64,000 nt of DNA from Dirofilaria immitis (Eukaryota > Nematoda > Chromadorea > Rhabditida > Onchocercidae): assembly GCA_024305405.1 (NCBI GenBank), contig JAKNDB010000110.1:930001-994000 (forward strand), read 5' to 3'. Each line of letters begins with the position of its first letter. The first letter of the stretch is position 1. The notes beneath the pieces were generated by a model that saw only the letters and a list, made by a program, of their open reading frames with translations, did no database searches and was not told where the DNA came from. Made by a program: the position numbers and the translations under genes. Below, piece by piece: positions 35,784 through 48,460 of the stretch.

Positions 35784-38700
35784 ATATGCTTATTATTCAA
35801 AACATAATTTCTATGGATTTTTTCCAGTGCCATTTACTAGCATTTTCAAAATCATGTATTTCTTTCTGCAGTTTTTCTTTCTTTTTTGTTCAAATATAGG
35901 AAATTCCTTTTTCTGGCAATTATTTTGTAATCATTTTCACTAGCTCTTTCACCTTTCTCAAACATAACATACAATAATTGTTGCGAATGAATGAAGGAAC
36001 GTAAAGAAAATTTTTTTTTGGATTTAATTTTTTAAATTTTGTTTAAAACATTTTGGAACATTTGGTCAGTGCAATTGTTTGCTTGCTTATTTATTTCAAC
36101 TATACTAATTTATGATATACTATATTTTTATTCGAAACAGAGATTTAAGAAAAAGAAAAAATAGCCATAATATATTGTATTACTATAGAATGCTTTTTAA
36201 ATTAATGCTATGTTGATGAGGATATTAATACTGAGAAAAAAATTAAATGTAAATCTATGAATCAAAAAATTGAATAAATTCGTTTATTACATATGTATAT
36301 ACTATGATAAATTACTCATGTATAATGGATAAAGTGTTTGATTATCATAGTGTTTAACTATTGTTGCTCAACAATTATGCCATAATATTTATTTATTACT
36401 AATTATTTTTGCATCTTCTTTTTTCGTTTTACTTATATATTATTATTGTTGATGAAAATATTGTACATGAAATTCATTTTTTCGCTTATTTTTTATTTTC
36501 ATCAAAAAAATGGTATTATAAGAAGTAGAAGTTTTTTTATTATATTATTAATATTTGTAATAAAAAACTTCATCGGACTGTTTATTGTGCTAGCTATAAA
36601 TGCACCATCATGGTGACGAAGTTTGAATTATTTATGGATTAAAAAATTTTTTGAATGCAATTCTTGATTCACAAGTTTTTTCCAACATTCGTTCTTACTT
36701 AATGAATGAAGAAATTTATCCGAAACATTTTAATCATTTTCAAAAAAGTGTGTTTCATAGGATTCTATCATTTGATAAATATCCTGCATTGACCGATGAA
36801 ATAAATATTGATAATGTTGATGAATGAAATTCTTCCAAATGTTTTTTTTATAAGCAATATTCGATTCATAAATTATGATGATAGTAAATTTTTTCAATCC
36901 ATCGCTTATGCTAATTATTTTATTTCAGGTCTGAGAAATTAGCAATTGAGACGTAAAATGTGTTGAAGTAAACAAATAATATACTAACTTGTTGTTAAAT
37001 ATACGATTCCAGTTAATTGTATTCATAAATGTTCAACCAGGAAAACCAAAAACTCTGGGCATTGCAATAGTTTTTATAATTGACAATGGCGTGATATTTA
37101 TTTTTGTTTTTCTTCTTTTTTCTTCAGCACTTACAATAAAGAAATTTTTACTAAATTTTCTTGCATTAGAAAAAATATCTATGATACCATCAAAAATATC
37201 CGATATATTGAAATATATACATATATATTCAATTGACTTTTTAAGGCGACGGAGAGAAAATAAATGACAGCAACTGCTTATTTAAATTGAAAAAGCGATT
37301 GTTAAAAAAAAAATGAAACGGATTGGTTATAATTGTATAATGAAATTTCTTCTCATTTCCCTTTTTTTTATTTTAAAATAATTCAATCTTTTCAACTTGA
37401 TAAAAGTTAGCTATTATAATCAAATCTTTCAAATCATTTATGCCAAATATACAAATAATAAAATTGAAAGATTGGAAATAATCACGAAAGGTAATGAACA
37501 AACCATCAAGTTGCAATAAAACTGCTGTAACAATTTTCAATTCAATTATAATTTTAGGATTAATGATACAACCATTTCTTTCTTTCTTCCCTTTCTACTT
37601 AGAAAAAAAAATAAGGAAGGAAACACTAGACACAAACGAGATGAAATAAATTGGATAGAAAGTAATTTTTGCCATTACCTTTACCCTACATAACAAATGT
37701 AATAAATGATATACGTCAAAAAAAGGCGAAAAAAGTATGACAAAAATTAATTAGAAAACAATTAATATTTGAAATATTACATAAAATCACATGCAGTCTC
37801 TATTTTATATTACTGTATATTAAGGAAAAAATGCTTTTAAATTATTTCGTATCAATGAATTTCAATTAAATTTTTTACATATATTATCATGTAAACATTC
37901 ACTCATACATGTGTATATGTGGCATTATGATGAATAAAATTAGTTTCATATTATTATTATTAATATTCCTCCATTATCGATTAATTATTAACTAGATTTT
38001 ACATGACTGATTTATTATTTGTTAAAAGTATTTCTTTGAAAGAAACTTAAAGTTAACGATTTATTGGTGACTAATGAAATGAATATTGCTTTTTAATTTT
38101 TTTTCTCTAATGAGTACCCAGTCTGAATCCTTCTTACTAATATATTCAGGCAGGAAAAAGTAAACTTAACAGTATACGGTAAAGGATGAATAAAAGGAGG
38201 TGAATGAAGTCTTTAAATTTAAAATATCATTAGTTATTAAATAAAAGAGGAAAAAGGCCTTTAAAATCAAACTTTATTCCTCCGACAATTGTTTCGATTT
38301 TTCCATTTGAAATTTTATCCTGCCTTATTAATTTGCTTCTTCGAAAAATATTCATAGAAAACATTTAAATTTTGATAGACATAATTAATGGACATTAGGA
38401 AGATGAGGAAATATTTGCTGTTCGATTTTGATCCCTAACTTTTTCACACGATTTTTGTTTGCTTGCTGAAATTATAACGAAAAATTAGAAAAAAATCATA
38501 ATAATCAATAGTAAAAATAAGTTTTTTATTATATTTTTCAACGACTTTAAGAAGGAAAAAAACTAAATATTCTTTTGTCTATAAACATTTTAAATCAAAA
38601 ACGGCAAGTAATAATTTATATTAAATGATAAATTTAAATTTCGAATAAAATCACTTCATACATATAAAATTATACTCACAATAATAAATTAGGGAAAGAA

Positions 38701-39309
38701 ATAGTCCCTCTCGTGAAAGCCTTTAATACGCATTGATTAATTAGATTTTACGCCATCATTTTCAACCTTTTAATGGTATATCAATGAAAAGTTAATTAGA
38801 AGAGAAATGAAATAAGCATTGATAGAATGCAGGAATCTAATCCGAGATAGGTATATATGAAAAGAAGAGGAGAAATTGTTTTGGCGAGTAGATATTATCA
38901 TTGATTCATCTGTTTCTAAGCTATCAGTGTTAGCCTTTATCTGTGTGTGGTATCGGTATGAATATGGGTATAGGTATATGTAGGGATATGAGCGTATATT
39001 GTAAGTATGGATAAAATATTTATAGAGATGTGAATTAAAATATAAATTTTGTTAATGAAATAACTATTAAAAAAAAATTGAATAAATGGTGGAGGACTGG
39101 GAAGAAAGAAATGAAAGGTACGTTTTGAAGTGATCATTTATTTAAAAAAAAAAATAGATGTTCAGATTAAAAGATTTTAAAATGAAAAGTGCACAGTACC
39201 TATGTATTAAAGCATTTTCCATAATACATACTTGGATGTCTGAATATGTATGTTTGCATAGTAAAAATGGATTATAAAATGAAATGAATAGCATTATGCT
39301 GTAAGAGCG

Positions 39310-39324
39310 GTTGCTAAGAGCGAC
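39310..39324. promoter_or_regulatory. RFX X-box-like palindrome upstream of osm-3
   Basis: GTTGCT-AAG-AGCGAC is an imperfect inverted repeat matching the two half-sites of an RFX/DAF-19 X-box (GTTGCC..GGCAAC type). Its second half has one mismatch to a perfect mirror, and its spacer is 3 bases instead of the usual 2. It lies 63 bases before the osm-3 start codon, within the distance typical of ciliary gene X-boxes. Confidence 0.4.
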
Positions 39325-39387
39325 TATTATTTGAATGCGATATTCAACTTTTTAGATTCTAACAATTATCAGATACATCCGAAACAG

Positions 39388-42300
39388 ATGGCGGAAAGTG
39401 TACGTGTAATATGCCGTTGTCGTCCATTAAATAATCGTGAATTAAATCTTAATTCACGGGTAAGTAATCTAATAATATTATCCATTTCTATTCGTTTTTT
39501 TTTCTTTTTTGCTTCCCTGTTATTTTGCTTGTTTGTCTTCTGCTAATGACAAGCAATTTGAATTTTTCTAAACAAAATGTTTGTTGGATATATTTCTTTC
39601 TTGTTGTTCACTTCTTTCTACGAGAAAAAGATGGGTATTTTGTAATAATGAATATGTAGAAATTCTGAATTTACTTTGAGTGCGAATTCGTTAATTTTAT
39701 TAAGGAATGAATTTTTTCATTTTCAAATGAGAGAATAATAAAGGAAGAATGACGCACAATGCACGATGAGTTACTTATCATCGAATTTAAAATTTGGAAA
39801 ATTCTAAAACTTTCTCTTTTCGGATTTGGTTATTAAATTAATCAAGCACAAAATGACTGAAAATTTAGATAGTTGAATTACATTGAAATGTTAATCTTTA
39901 TTATAAATGTAATTAATTAGAATATCTGTGTTATTGCTAACTTTAGCGGTAACTTTTTAAGTGTGAGGACTTTGCAAAATACTAAAGTTTGTTAGTCGAA
40001 TGCTACTTTATTTAAATATTATTCTTTAAAAATCATGATATTGATATTATCATTATGATATCATCAGAATGACATTATCATAATGTTATTATAATGACTT
40101 CATAATAATTACTATTATGCTAATGACAACAATATTTAAAATATAATTTTTAAAAATCCAAAATTCCTCATTTACAATATATGCTATATTTTTTTCTGTT
40201 GTACATTCAATCAATATTTCATATATTTTTGTTTCATCTAGAAATTAGAAAGTTTTGGACCAAAAATAAGTTAAAAATATTAAATTTCATACTTCTTAGC
40301 TATTGAATAAAAAATTTTTTCCAAAAACAAGAAGGAAAAATATAAATATTGATTAATATAGATGATTTTACAATTACATTTTCATTCAAGTGTAACAGCG
40401 TATTCAGTAAGGACAACCAATTATTATTAATTATTTAATACACTTTGAAATAGTTCCTTCGTGCTTTTTGTTTGAAATTTAAAATAAAAGTTTTAAAATT
40501 AGATATGTGTGCAAATGGATCAAAGTTGTGGACAAGTGATCTTGCAAGGTGAAACTGGTTGTTCGAAACAATTCACATTTGATGGTGTTTACTATATGGA
40601 TGCCACAGCCGAACAGATTTATAATGAAATTGTTTATCCGCTTGTAGAAGTAAATATTTATATAATAATTTTAATGAAATTAATACCTAATAATGAAGTG
40701 CAGAGGAGGACTAAATTTAACAATTATTTCGGTAAACTTTCAATTATTTCGCAAAGATATGATTAAATTAGCTCAAATTTTTCTTTCAAGAATTAAACAA
40801 GTAAAACTATTGAAGCAGGTAATTATGAATAAAAATGCACCTTTTTAAGAGCAGAAAGCCTAAATGATAATCTTCGTTATTCCGGGCTTATTAATGGGAA
40901 AACATAGCGAGCATTAAGAGCCATGGTGAATAAAAAGCAAATGTTGAATGAATATTAAAATTCGTATGAAGCTTTTTTCAAAAATAATTCCTACTTTATT
41001 TTTAAAATGAAATAAAATTTTTGATTTCACACTATATAAATATTAAATGACTAATTATTTATAAAATAATTTTACTCTTTATTTTTTTATTTAGTCACAA
41101 AATATACAATTTTGTGACTAAATAAAATAACATTGGTTATGTATTGACTACAAAATTAAATAACAAATATGAATAATTATTTCTATTTTATTGATAATAT
41201 ATAAATTTTTTTGTCTTGGTTTTTTCTTATTTAAAATAATTTAAATAACAATCCTTTAAAATCATACCTTCTTGTTTTCGTCTATTCCTTTTATGTTTCA
41301 TTATAAACATTACATTAAGTATTATTTAAATCATTCTAAATGATTTTCAAAACTTTTCAAAATTTAAACCTATAGAACAGATGAAATTAGCATAAGTGTT
41401 TATTCATTACAGAGTGTCATTCAAGGATATAATGGTACTGTTTTTGCATATGGTCAAACGGGTTCCGGCAAAACTTATTCCATGCAAGGTGATGATAATG
41501 TCCCATTTCAAAAGGTATCATACCTCGAGCATTTGAACATATCTTTGAAGCAACAGCAACCACCGATAATGCCAAATTTTTGGTCCATGCATCATATTTG
41601 GAGGTTTAATCTTTTGATTGATAATTAGAAATTTCTAAACTCAAAGATAGAAATTGTTTATATTTTAGGGTAAATGAATTTTTTTTTAATTTGAAAAACT
41701 CTAGAAATAAATGAAGGTATCAAATTTTGAAATTACAAAATTCCAAACGATTGTTTAATATTTTGGCATTAAATATCTTAAATAGTTTATGATATATTTT
41801 ATGATTATATATTTGAATCCAAATTTTATTTAATGATATTTATAGATTTACAATGAAGAGGTACATGATTTATTGAGTACCAATCATACCAAAAAATTAG
41901 AAATCAAAGAGCATAGTGAACGCGGTATATATGTTGCTGGATTATCCATGCATGTTTGTCACGATTATAAAGCATGTCAAAGGTTAATGAAGGAAGGTTC
42001 GGAGAATCGTCATGTTGGAGCAACTTTAATGAATAAGGATTCCTCTCGATCACATTCTATTTTTACGGTTTATGTTGAAGTAGCACTCAATAACGGATCA
42101 ATACGAATAGGGAAATTAAATTTGGTAGATTTGGCAGGCAGTGAAAGACAAGCAAAAACTGGTATTTTTTAGAAATTATCTTATGAATTTGAATTGAAAA
42201 TATTTATTAAAATTTAAATTTCAACCACGATTTAGTGTAAATTTTACGCAAATAATTGAGCTGATAAAGAAAACTAAAAATGATATTTGAATTAAATCAT

Positions 42301-45300
42301 AATAACGAAATCTTTTTTCCTAAAGGTACAACTGGTGATCGTTTCAAAGAAGCAACCAAGATTAATCTTTCATTATCAGCTTTGGGCAATGTAATATCAG
42401 CTTTTGTAGATGGCAAATCAAAACATATTCCTTATCGTGATTCAAAATTAACACGCTTGTTAAAAGTAAAATTAAATTAATTAATATTTCAAATATTTTC
42501 TTCCATATTATTACACAATTTTTTGTAGTTTTCGATGAAATCCAATTCAAAAATTCTAAATTCTTTAGTAATGTGTATAAAAGTGACAAGTAGTTTAATA
42601 CCGAATTCTCAAAAAAAAACGAAATAGTTGATATCACTCAAGAGCTTTAGTTGAGATAGCATAAATATTATTTAATTAAAATCGAAAAAATTGAATCAGG
42701 TAATTTGAAATATGTAAGATTACAATGGATCAGTAAGATAAACAGTACATTTTTCTTTCCTAAAAGAAACTTTTTGACACTTTTTGTCTGTTTTATTAGG
42801 ATTCATTGGGAGGAAACATGAAAACGATCATGCTTGCTTGCATATCACCTTCCAATGATAATTATGATGAAACTCTTTCAACTTTAAGGTTGGTTGATAA
42901 ATTACTGCTAAGTATTTCAAAATACCAAAGTTCCAATTCATTACATCATCTTATTATAAGCAAATACTAATAGTATAATTTTGATTTTAATTGAGGAAAA
43001 ATTAAGGAATTATATCTGATATCATTTTCTCTTCTCCTACATGCTTGCATATTATTATGCAAGGTTATGATTTTCTTTAAATTTTTCTCCAGATATGCAA
43101 ATCGTGCGAAAAATATTAAAAATAAACCAAAAATTAATGAGGATCCGAAAGATGCATTACTTCGGGAATACCAAGAGGAAATTCAACGACTTAAAGCCAT
43201 GATACAAGGCGGTAAATGTTATTTATGTTTGATTTGACAGCTGAAAAATTAGCAAATCATTAGGAAGATAAATTAGGTATGTAAGATATCACATGAATTT
43301 CTGTTTGACTGGATATTGGGAATGAAGCTGGCTTCAGTAAGTGATTCGAAATATTGATTGAAAAAGTGTAAATCGTTAGATTGAGGAGTGATTGGATAGT
43401 TTTCCACATAAACCTAAATAGAGTTCATATAGATTGGAAAACAATTCAGAATTTTGATTGCTTAGAAAAATTAGTACGAAAATTAAATCTTGCAATAGGC
43501 ATTGTTAAAGTATGTTGATCAAAGAAGAAACAACAAAGACTGAGAAGATGTTTATATTGTTAGAGATTGGAAAAGTATTTCTTGAAAAGCAATAATGAAT
43601 AAAAGAAATAAACGAACTGAAATCTATTTTAATCGAAGAGACAATAGAGACTGATATGATTTTTGTAATAAACATGATAAAAATTGATAAAAATATGTAG
43701 AAGGATATCAGACAAAGAAAGAAAAGAATTACATAAATTTTAATTTTAGTTGTAGATGACGATGTACATACTAATTCGAGCGAATTGAATGAAGAACGTG
43801 AACAACTTAAAGCAGAATTTAATGCAGCAATCAATGAACTACGATTACAGTATCAAAATGAACAAAAAAGTAAAGCAAAATTACAAGAAGAATATGCAGC
43901 ATTGAAGGAACAATATGACAAAGCAGCGGAAGCATTAGAACAAGATCGTAATTTAGACGTGGGTGAAGCAAAGAAGCGACTACAAATTTTGGAAAAGCAA
44001 TTTGTTGGTGGTGAACAAGTTAATAGTTTACTTTTTCAATTCATTCAGTTTCTCTATATGAAATGATAATTTTGACCTTATTATCGGGAATGCTATTAAT
44101 TTTTAAAATATCATTCATATAAATTATAGGCAAATAATGAAGCACTTAAAGAACAACGACAAATTAAGATGAAGGAAGCTGAAAAGAAGATGAAACGACT
44201 TGCCGGTAAGATGGAATTTTTTGGAATCTTCTTGCAAGTATTTTACAAGAATTCCGTCTTAAATAATCATGCTGATGTAACAAAAATTTTATACGACTGG
44301 GTTAACTATCTTAATCTAGCCTTATTTCTGATGTATGATTATTTAACTGCACGTCGAAACAAATCATGTATACATTATTAATTACATTCCTTATAAGTAA
44401 ATATTACTGAGTTCGTGTCTGAATCGATATGACCCTGCAAACTTGACCTCGTCGTGGATGATACTGCCTTTTGTTGACCAGTCAAGAAAAGATAGTCCAC
44501 ATCATTGATAATCCAAGTCCATGGTGAACTAAGCTGATATGTAGTAAGGTTTCTGTTACATATTATCATCGAAATATGTATTACAATGAACGATTTAGAT
44601 GCCCCTCGAAGTTTTCAACAGTCGGAAATTCATATAATAAAGAATAATATTTTCATTTTACGATTACTAATTTAAATATTAATTAAATCTTGTGGAAAAA
44701 CTTAATCTTGAAAATTTGAACTTGTATTTGTAAGTTATAACAATTTTTCAGTGGCACTGAACGTACACAGTGATGATCCATTACTTCATGTTTATAGTTC
44801 AACACAAGAAAAGTTAGAAGCAATTACGGAAGAATATAATAAAGCTAAAATGAAAGTAACGTTTTCTTCTCTAACATTTTCAAATATCAAACTTTTTCAA
44901 ACGTTTTGTAAAGGTTTCAATTTTTAAACGCTAGTTAACTTTAATTGCTACATTATCGGTAATTATAGATAGAAAAAGAAAATTTCGCATGCATTATTTC
45001 AAAAAATGTAGCAGCTGCTCGGTCAGTTTAGATATTGGAAGGATTGAAACTCTAATCAGAAGAAAAGAGGAAGGATTTCAGAAATAACTGATAAAATTTA
45101 CACTTATAGATACAATCGCTAGAAAATGATATTGAAGATTTACACGGCGAATTTGAACTTGATAGGCTTGATTATTTGGAAACGATCAGGAAGCAGGATC
45201 AACAAGTTAAACTATTACAACAGATTTTAGATAAGGTATTATACTGAATGTTGAATAGGAACTTTTAATTTAAGTTTTTCCACAGTGGTTGCAAATACCT

Positions 45301-46812
45301 ATTTTTTCTTAATTTTTTTTTTTTTTAGATATATCTAATACTTTAAATGAATAACATCATTATTCGTTCTTTGAAATTTTAAGGGATATTCCAATTTGTT
45401 ACTAAACTATTATTCAAAAATTGGATAATTTAATTTAATATATTATTTAATTTAACATTCCTGGATCCCTTTTTTCTTTAGTTAAATCAGGCGTTTAAAT
45501 TAACTTATGTATATTACATATTACATTTTAGATACATCCAATGCTTAAAAAAGATTGTAATTATTTTAATATGGAAAAAATTAAACGTGACGCAGCGTGG
45601 AATGAAGATCAGGAAAATGGATTTTGCCGGATTTGATCATGCTTCGTACAACATTACCTTATGCTGCATCTAGTAAATTTATTTGGTTCGATGAAAAATG
45701 TTTCATTTTGGTCGAAGAATTTGCGAATACTTTGAAGAGTCCTTGTAGTCAAATGATTAACGCTTTATTAATTTTTCAAGAAATATATTTCTATTTCTGA
45801 AATTATAAATTTAAATTAAACATATGCAAATTTTAGTAACGGTTGGAGGCTTAGCTGATTCTCATAATCCGTTACGCTTAGATACGCCAGATGAATCGTC
45901 GAAACTTAAACAGGTGAATCAGTACATGGAAATGATCTTTTTTACTTATTTAATTTTTGAGTTTTATTTTCATTTCTCTTTTAAGTTTAAGTCTGAAATC
46001 AGCGGTTCATTATTTTAATAATTCAGTTTTCTTCTTCTTTCGAAATTATTCCTTAATTATCCCATAAATTTCTGCTAGTTATTAAAGAAATTTATTGCTC
46101 TAACAATAGAAAAGTATTATATTTTAATTTCTAAGCTTAAATTTACACTATTTTTTCCTTTTATCTTCTGCTAATTGAATTCAAGGGTTATGATCCAATA
46201 ATTCATCATTTCTTGAATCAATATAGCAGATGTTAACAATAGAAAGTATAAGATTGAAACATTACAGAGATTGGCAAAAAGCGCGGAAGAAAATATAGCA
46301 AGCAATTATTTCAAACCATTTAGTAGGGATGGTTTATGAATAAATACAAGGCTGATCGGAATCGCACAAATGGTAAAAGTTCCGGCAAATCTCGTTAAAG
46401 TTTTCTTTCGTTCAAATTTCTTTTTACCGCATTAAGAATTCGGTGAGCATAAATATAGATTTAGCAATCTATTTCATTGCTACTTATTTTATAGATTATT
46501 TCGAGAGATTAAGTATGTCGTCTTATTCGATCTAGTTACATTATTAGAAAATACAATGAATCAAAAATGTCCATTCTAATTAGTTCTAATTCAATAGTCT
46601 TATTAATGAGCCTGATGTGCTTCCAGAGATGAAAGCTAATACCAAATAAAGTAATACTTCATGTTTTTATATTTTCAGATTCACGATTGGAGAAATATTT
46701 ACTACCACGAAGACAATGTCATGATTTGTTGAGTGGTGTTGTATACACGGATGATATCTACGAGAAGCCTTCCCTTTCCGGAAGCCACAAAGGCTTGAAG
46801 CACTTTCAGTGA
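39388..46812 (+). CDS. osm-3: Kinesin-2 ciliary motor OSM-3/KIF17
   Basis: This plus-end microtubule motor drives anterograde intraflagellar transport in sensory cilia. Exons: 39388-39459, 40503-40649, 41413-41603, 41846-42161, 42326-42465, 42800-42888, 43093-43211, 43750-44018, 44130-44205, 44752-44855, 45110-45235, 45532-45672, 45837-45913, about 46228-46372 and 46679-46812 (TGA). The start [15 protein letters not shown] is the family start. The motor domain (about residues 1-340) has the P-loop GQTGSGKT, switch I NKDSSRSH, switch [10 protein letters not shown], and the neck segment [20 protein letters not shown], diagnostic for OSM-3. Coiled coils follow (43750-45235), then a basic tail ending near HKGLKHFQ. 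Reading breaks occur at 41510-41513, 45614-45617, around 45908 and around 46333. Each is repaired by one added base and homology resumes across it, so I treat this as an intact gene in a sequence with indel errors, not a pseudogene. Confidence 0.93.
41085..41127. repeat. Perfect 19-bp inverted repeat (hairpin) in osm-3 intron
   Basis: Arms 41085-41103 and 41109-41127 are perfectly complementary around a 5-base loop. The arm core is TTTAGTCACAAAAT. It lies in the intron before exon 41413. The stem is too short for a normal miRNA precursor. Confidence 0.85.
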
Positions 46813-48239
46813 AATCAAAATAATTATAATATATTTGAATGCTATAATTTATTTATAAATAGGACATGTAGATAATTTTTTTTTTTGGCATTTATGTTTC
46901 TTTAATTTCATAATCAAATTTAATCATTTTAGCTGAAAATTAATTTCTAATAGCAGATAAATATGATTGGCAATTCGATTCATCGTGAGTTATTTACGAC
47001 GTCCTTGCTCAATAAATATGTCATAGATTCTGAAATTCATAGGAATTTATGAATATCCTCTCCTCCTCTTTCATTTTTTCACCTTTTGGTCTGTCAATCA
47101 TTCTTTCTTTTTCCTTCTTAATCAAATTTGTTATCATTAACAATCTTATATTAAATTATACTTAGTTTAGTAATGAAATATCATCAATTATATTTAGTTT
47201 AGATATTTGAAAAATTTATTTCAAATAACAGTCCTAATTCCTTCGTCATAAATGCATTTAATTTTTAATTGTGCATTGACTGTCACCGATTGCTCAATCA
47301 TTTTGCGGTATAATGTATGGAATTTAATAAATAGTACAATGCAACAGTAACCATCAACCACCACCATAACAACAAAAAAACAACAACAGTAAGAAGCAAT
47401 CGCAGAACAATGGTCATTCCTCAATTCACTTCGGAGAAATGAAGAAAATATACTAAACAAAGTTGATGCTTTATTTCATCGCTCTATATATCATACCAAA
47501 TGCTACGAAATGCATTTCAATAAAATATACATTTTCGGCCCCTCCTTAGTAATATTTCATTGCATTTGGACATCTTTATTCATATCATAATTTTTGCGTC
47601 TATCAAAATTTTTGAAATATTGCTAATTACAGGTAATGATAATTGAAACAAAGATGAAATAAGTATTTGAAACTGTTGCTGTAATTAAAATGAATTTAGG
47701 AGATATCATTATGTTAACCGGAATATTTTTGGAAAGAAGAGTAAGATGTAATAAAATAGCAATTCATCAATTAATTAGAGATATGGAACAGCTATTCGAC
47801 TAATAAAGTACATTATTCATCTTGGCATATTCTAATCTAATTTCTCCCTCTTTATTTCACAAAATTTTTCCGTCTTCTTCATTCACCTATCGTATTCGGT
47901 CATCATAACTATAAGCTTTTAAAAAACTTGACAGTTATAAAACATACAAATCAACGAACAATTAGGCGAAATTATTTCAAAAATTGGACACGTTTATATG
48001 AAAACAAAATTTCACAAAATGGTGCTTTTTCTCCTACCTTTTAATCAAACAAATGTTTTGGCAATTGTTCATTGCATTCCATTTGATGGGTCTAGAAAGC
48101 CAACTTACTTATACTGTAGTATTTTGTCAGTTATAGCAGTCAATTTGGTTTTATGCCTATAATTTATTAAAATCCCTTACTGCTGTTTATCATAACTGGA
48201 AACAGCTTGCTCTTAAGTAAATCTTTTCAGGTAACACTC

Positions 48240-48460
48240 TGGTGATGCATGCATGTATCATTCCCATACATGCACGCGCAAAATATAACGTAAACATGCA
48301 CGTACACGCAGAAAATATTCACATCATGCATACATAAACATAATTATATACATACACATACTTGTATCATCGATATAAACAATTACATAGACATATAAAG
48401 GTGGTATTTTATACATTCACATATACACATAAATATGTATGTATATATATATAAATATGT
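48240..48460. repeat. Degenerate CATA/CATG/CA repeat
   Basis: Alternating purine-pyrimidine sequence with GCATGCATG, ACATGCACG and ATACATA units, ending in TATGTATGTATATATATA. Confidence 0.7.

Larger units (their letters stand above)
35089..39387. other. Intergenic region upstream of osm-3
   Basis: AT-rich DNA with no supported gene. It contains an inverted-repeat element (35627-35783) and, near its end, an X-box-like palindrome and a likely trans-splice acceptor (CAACTTTTTAG, ending at 39355, 32 bases before the osm-3 ATG). The open frame at 36989-37267 is Phe/Ile-rich chance sequence. Confidence 0.5.
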
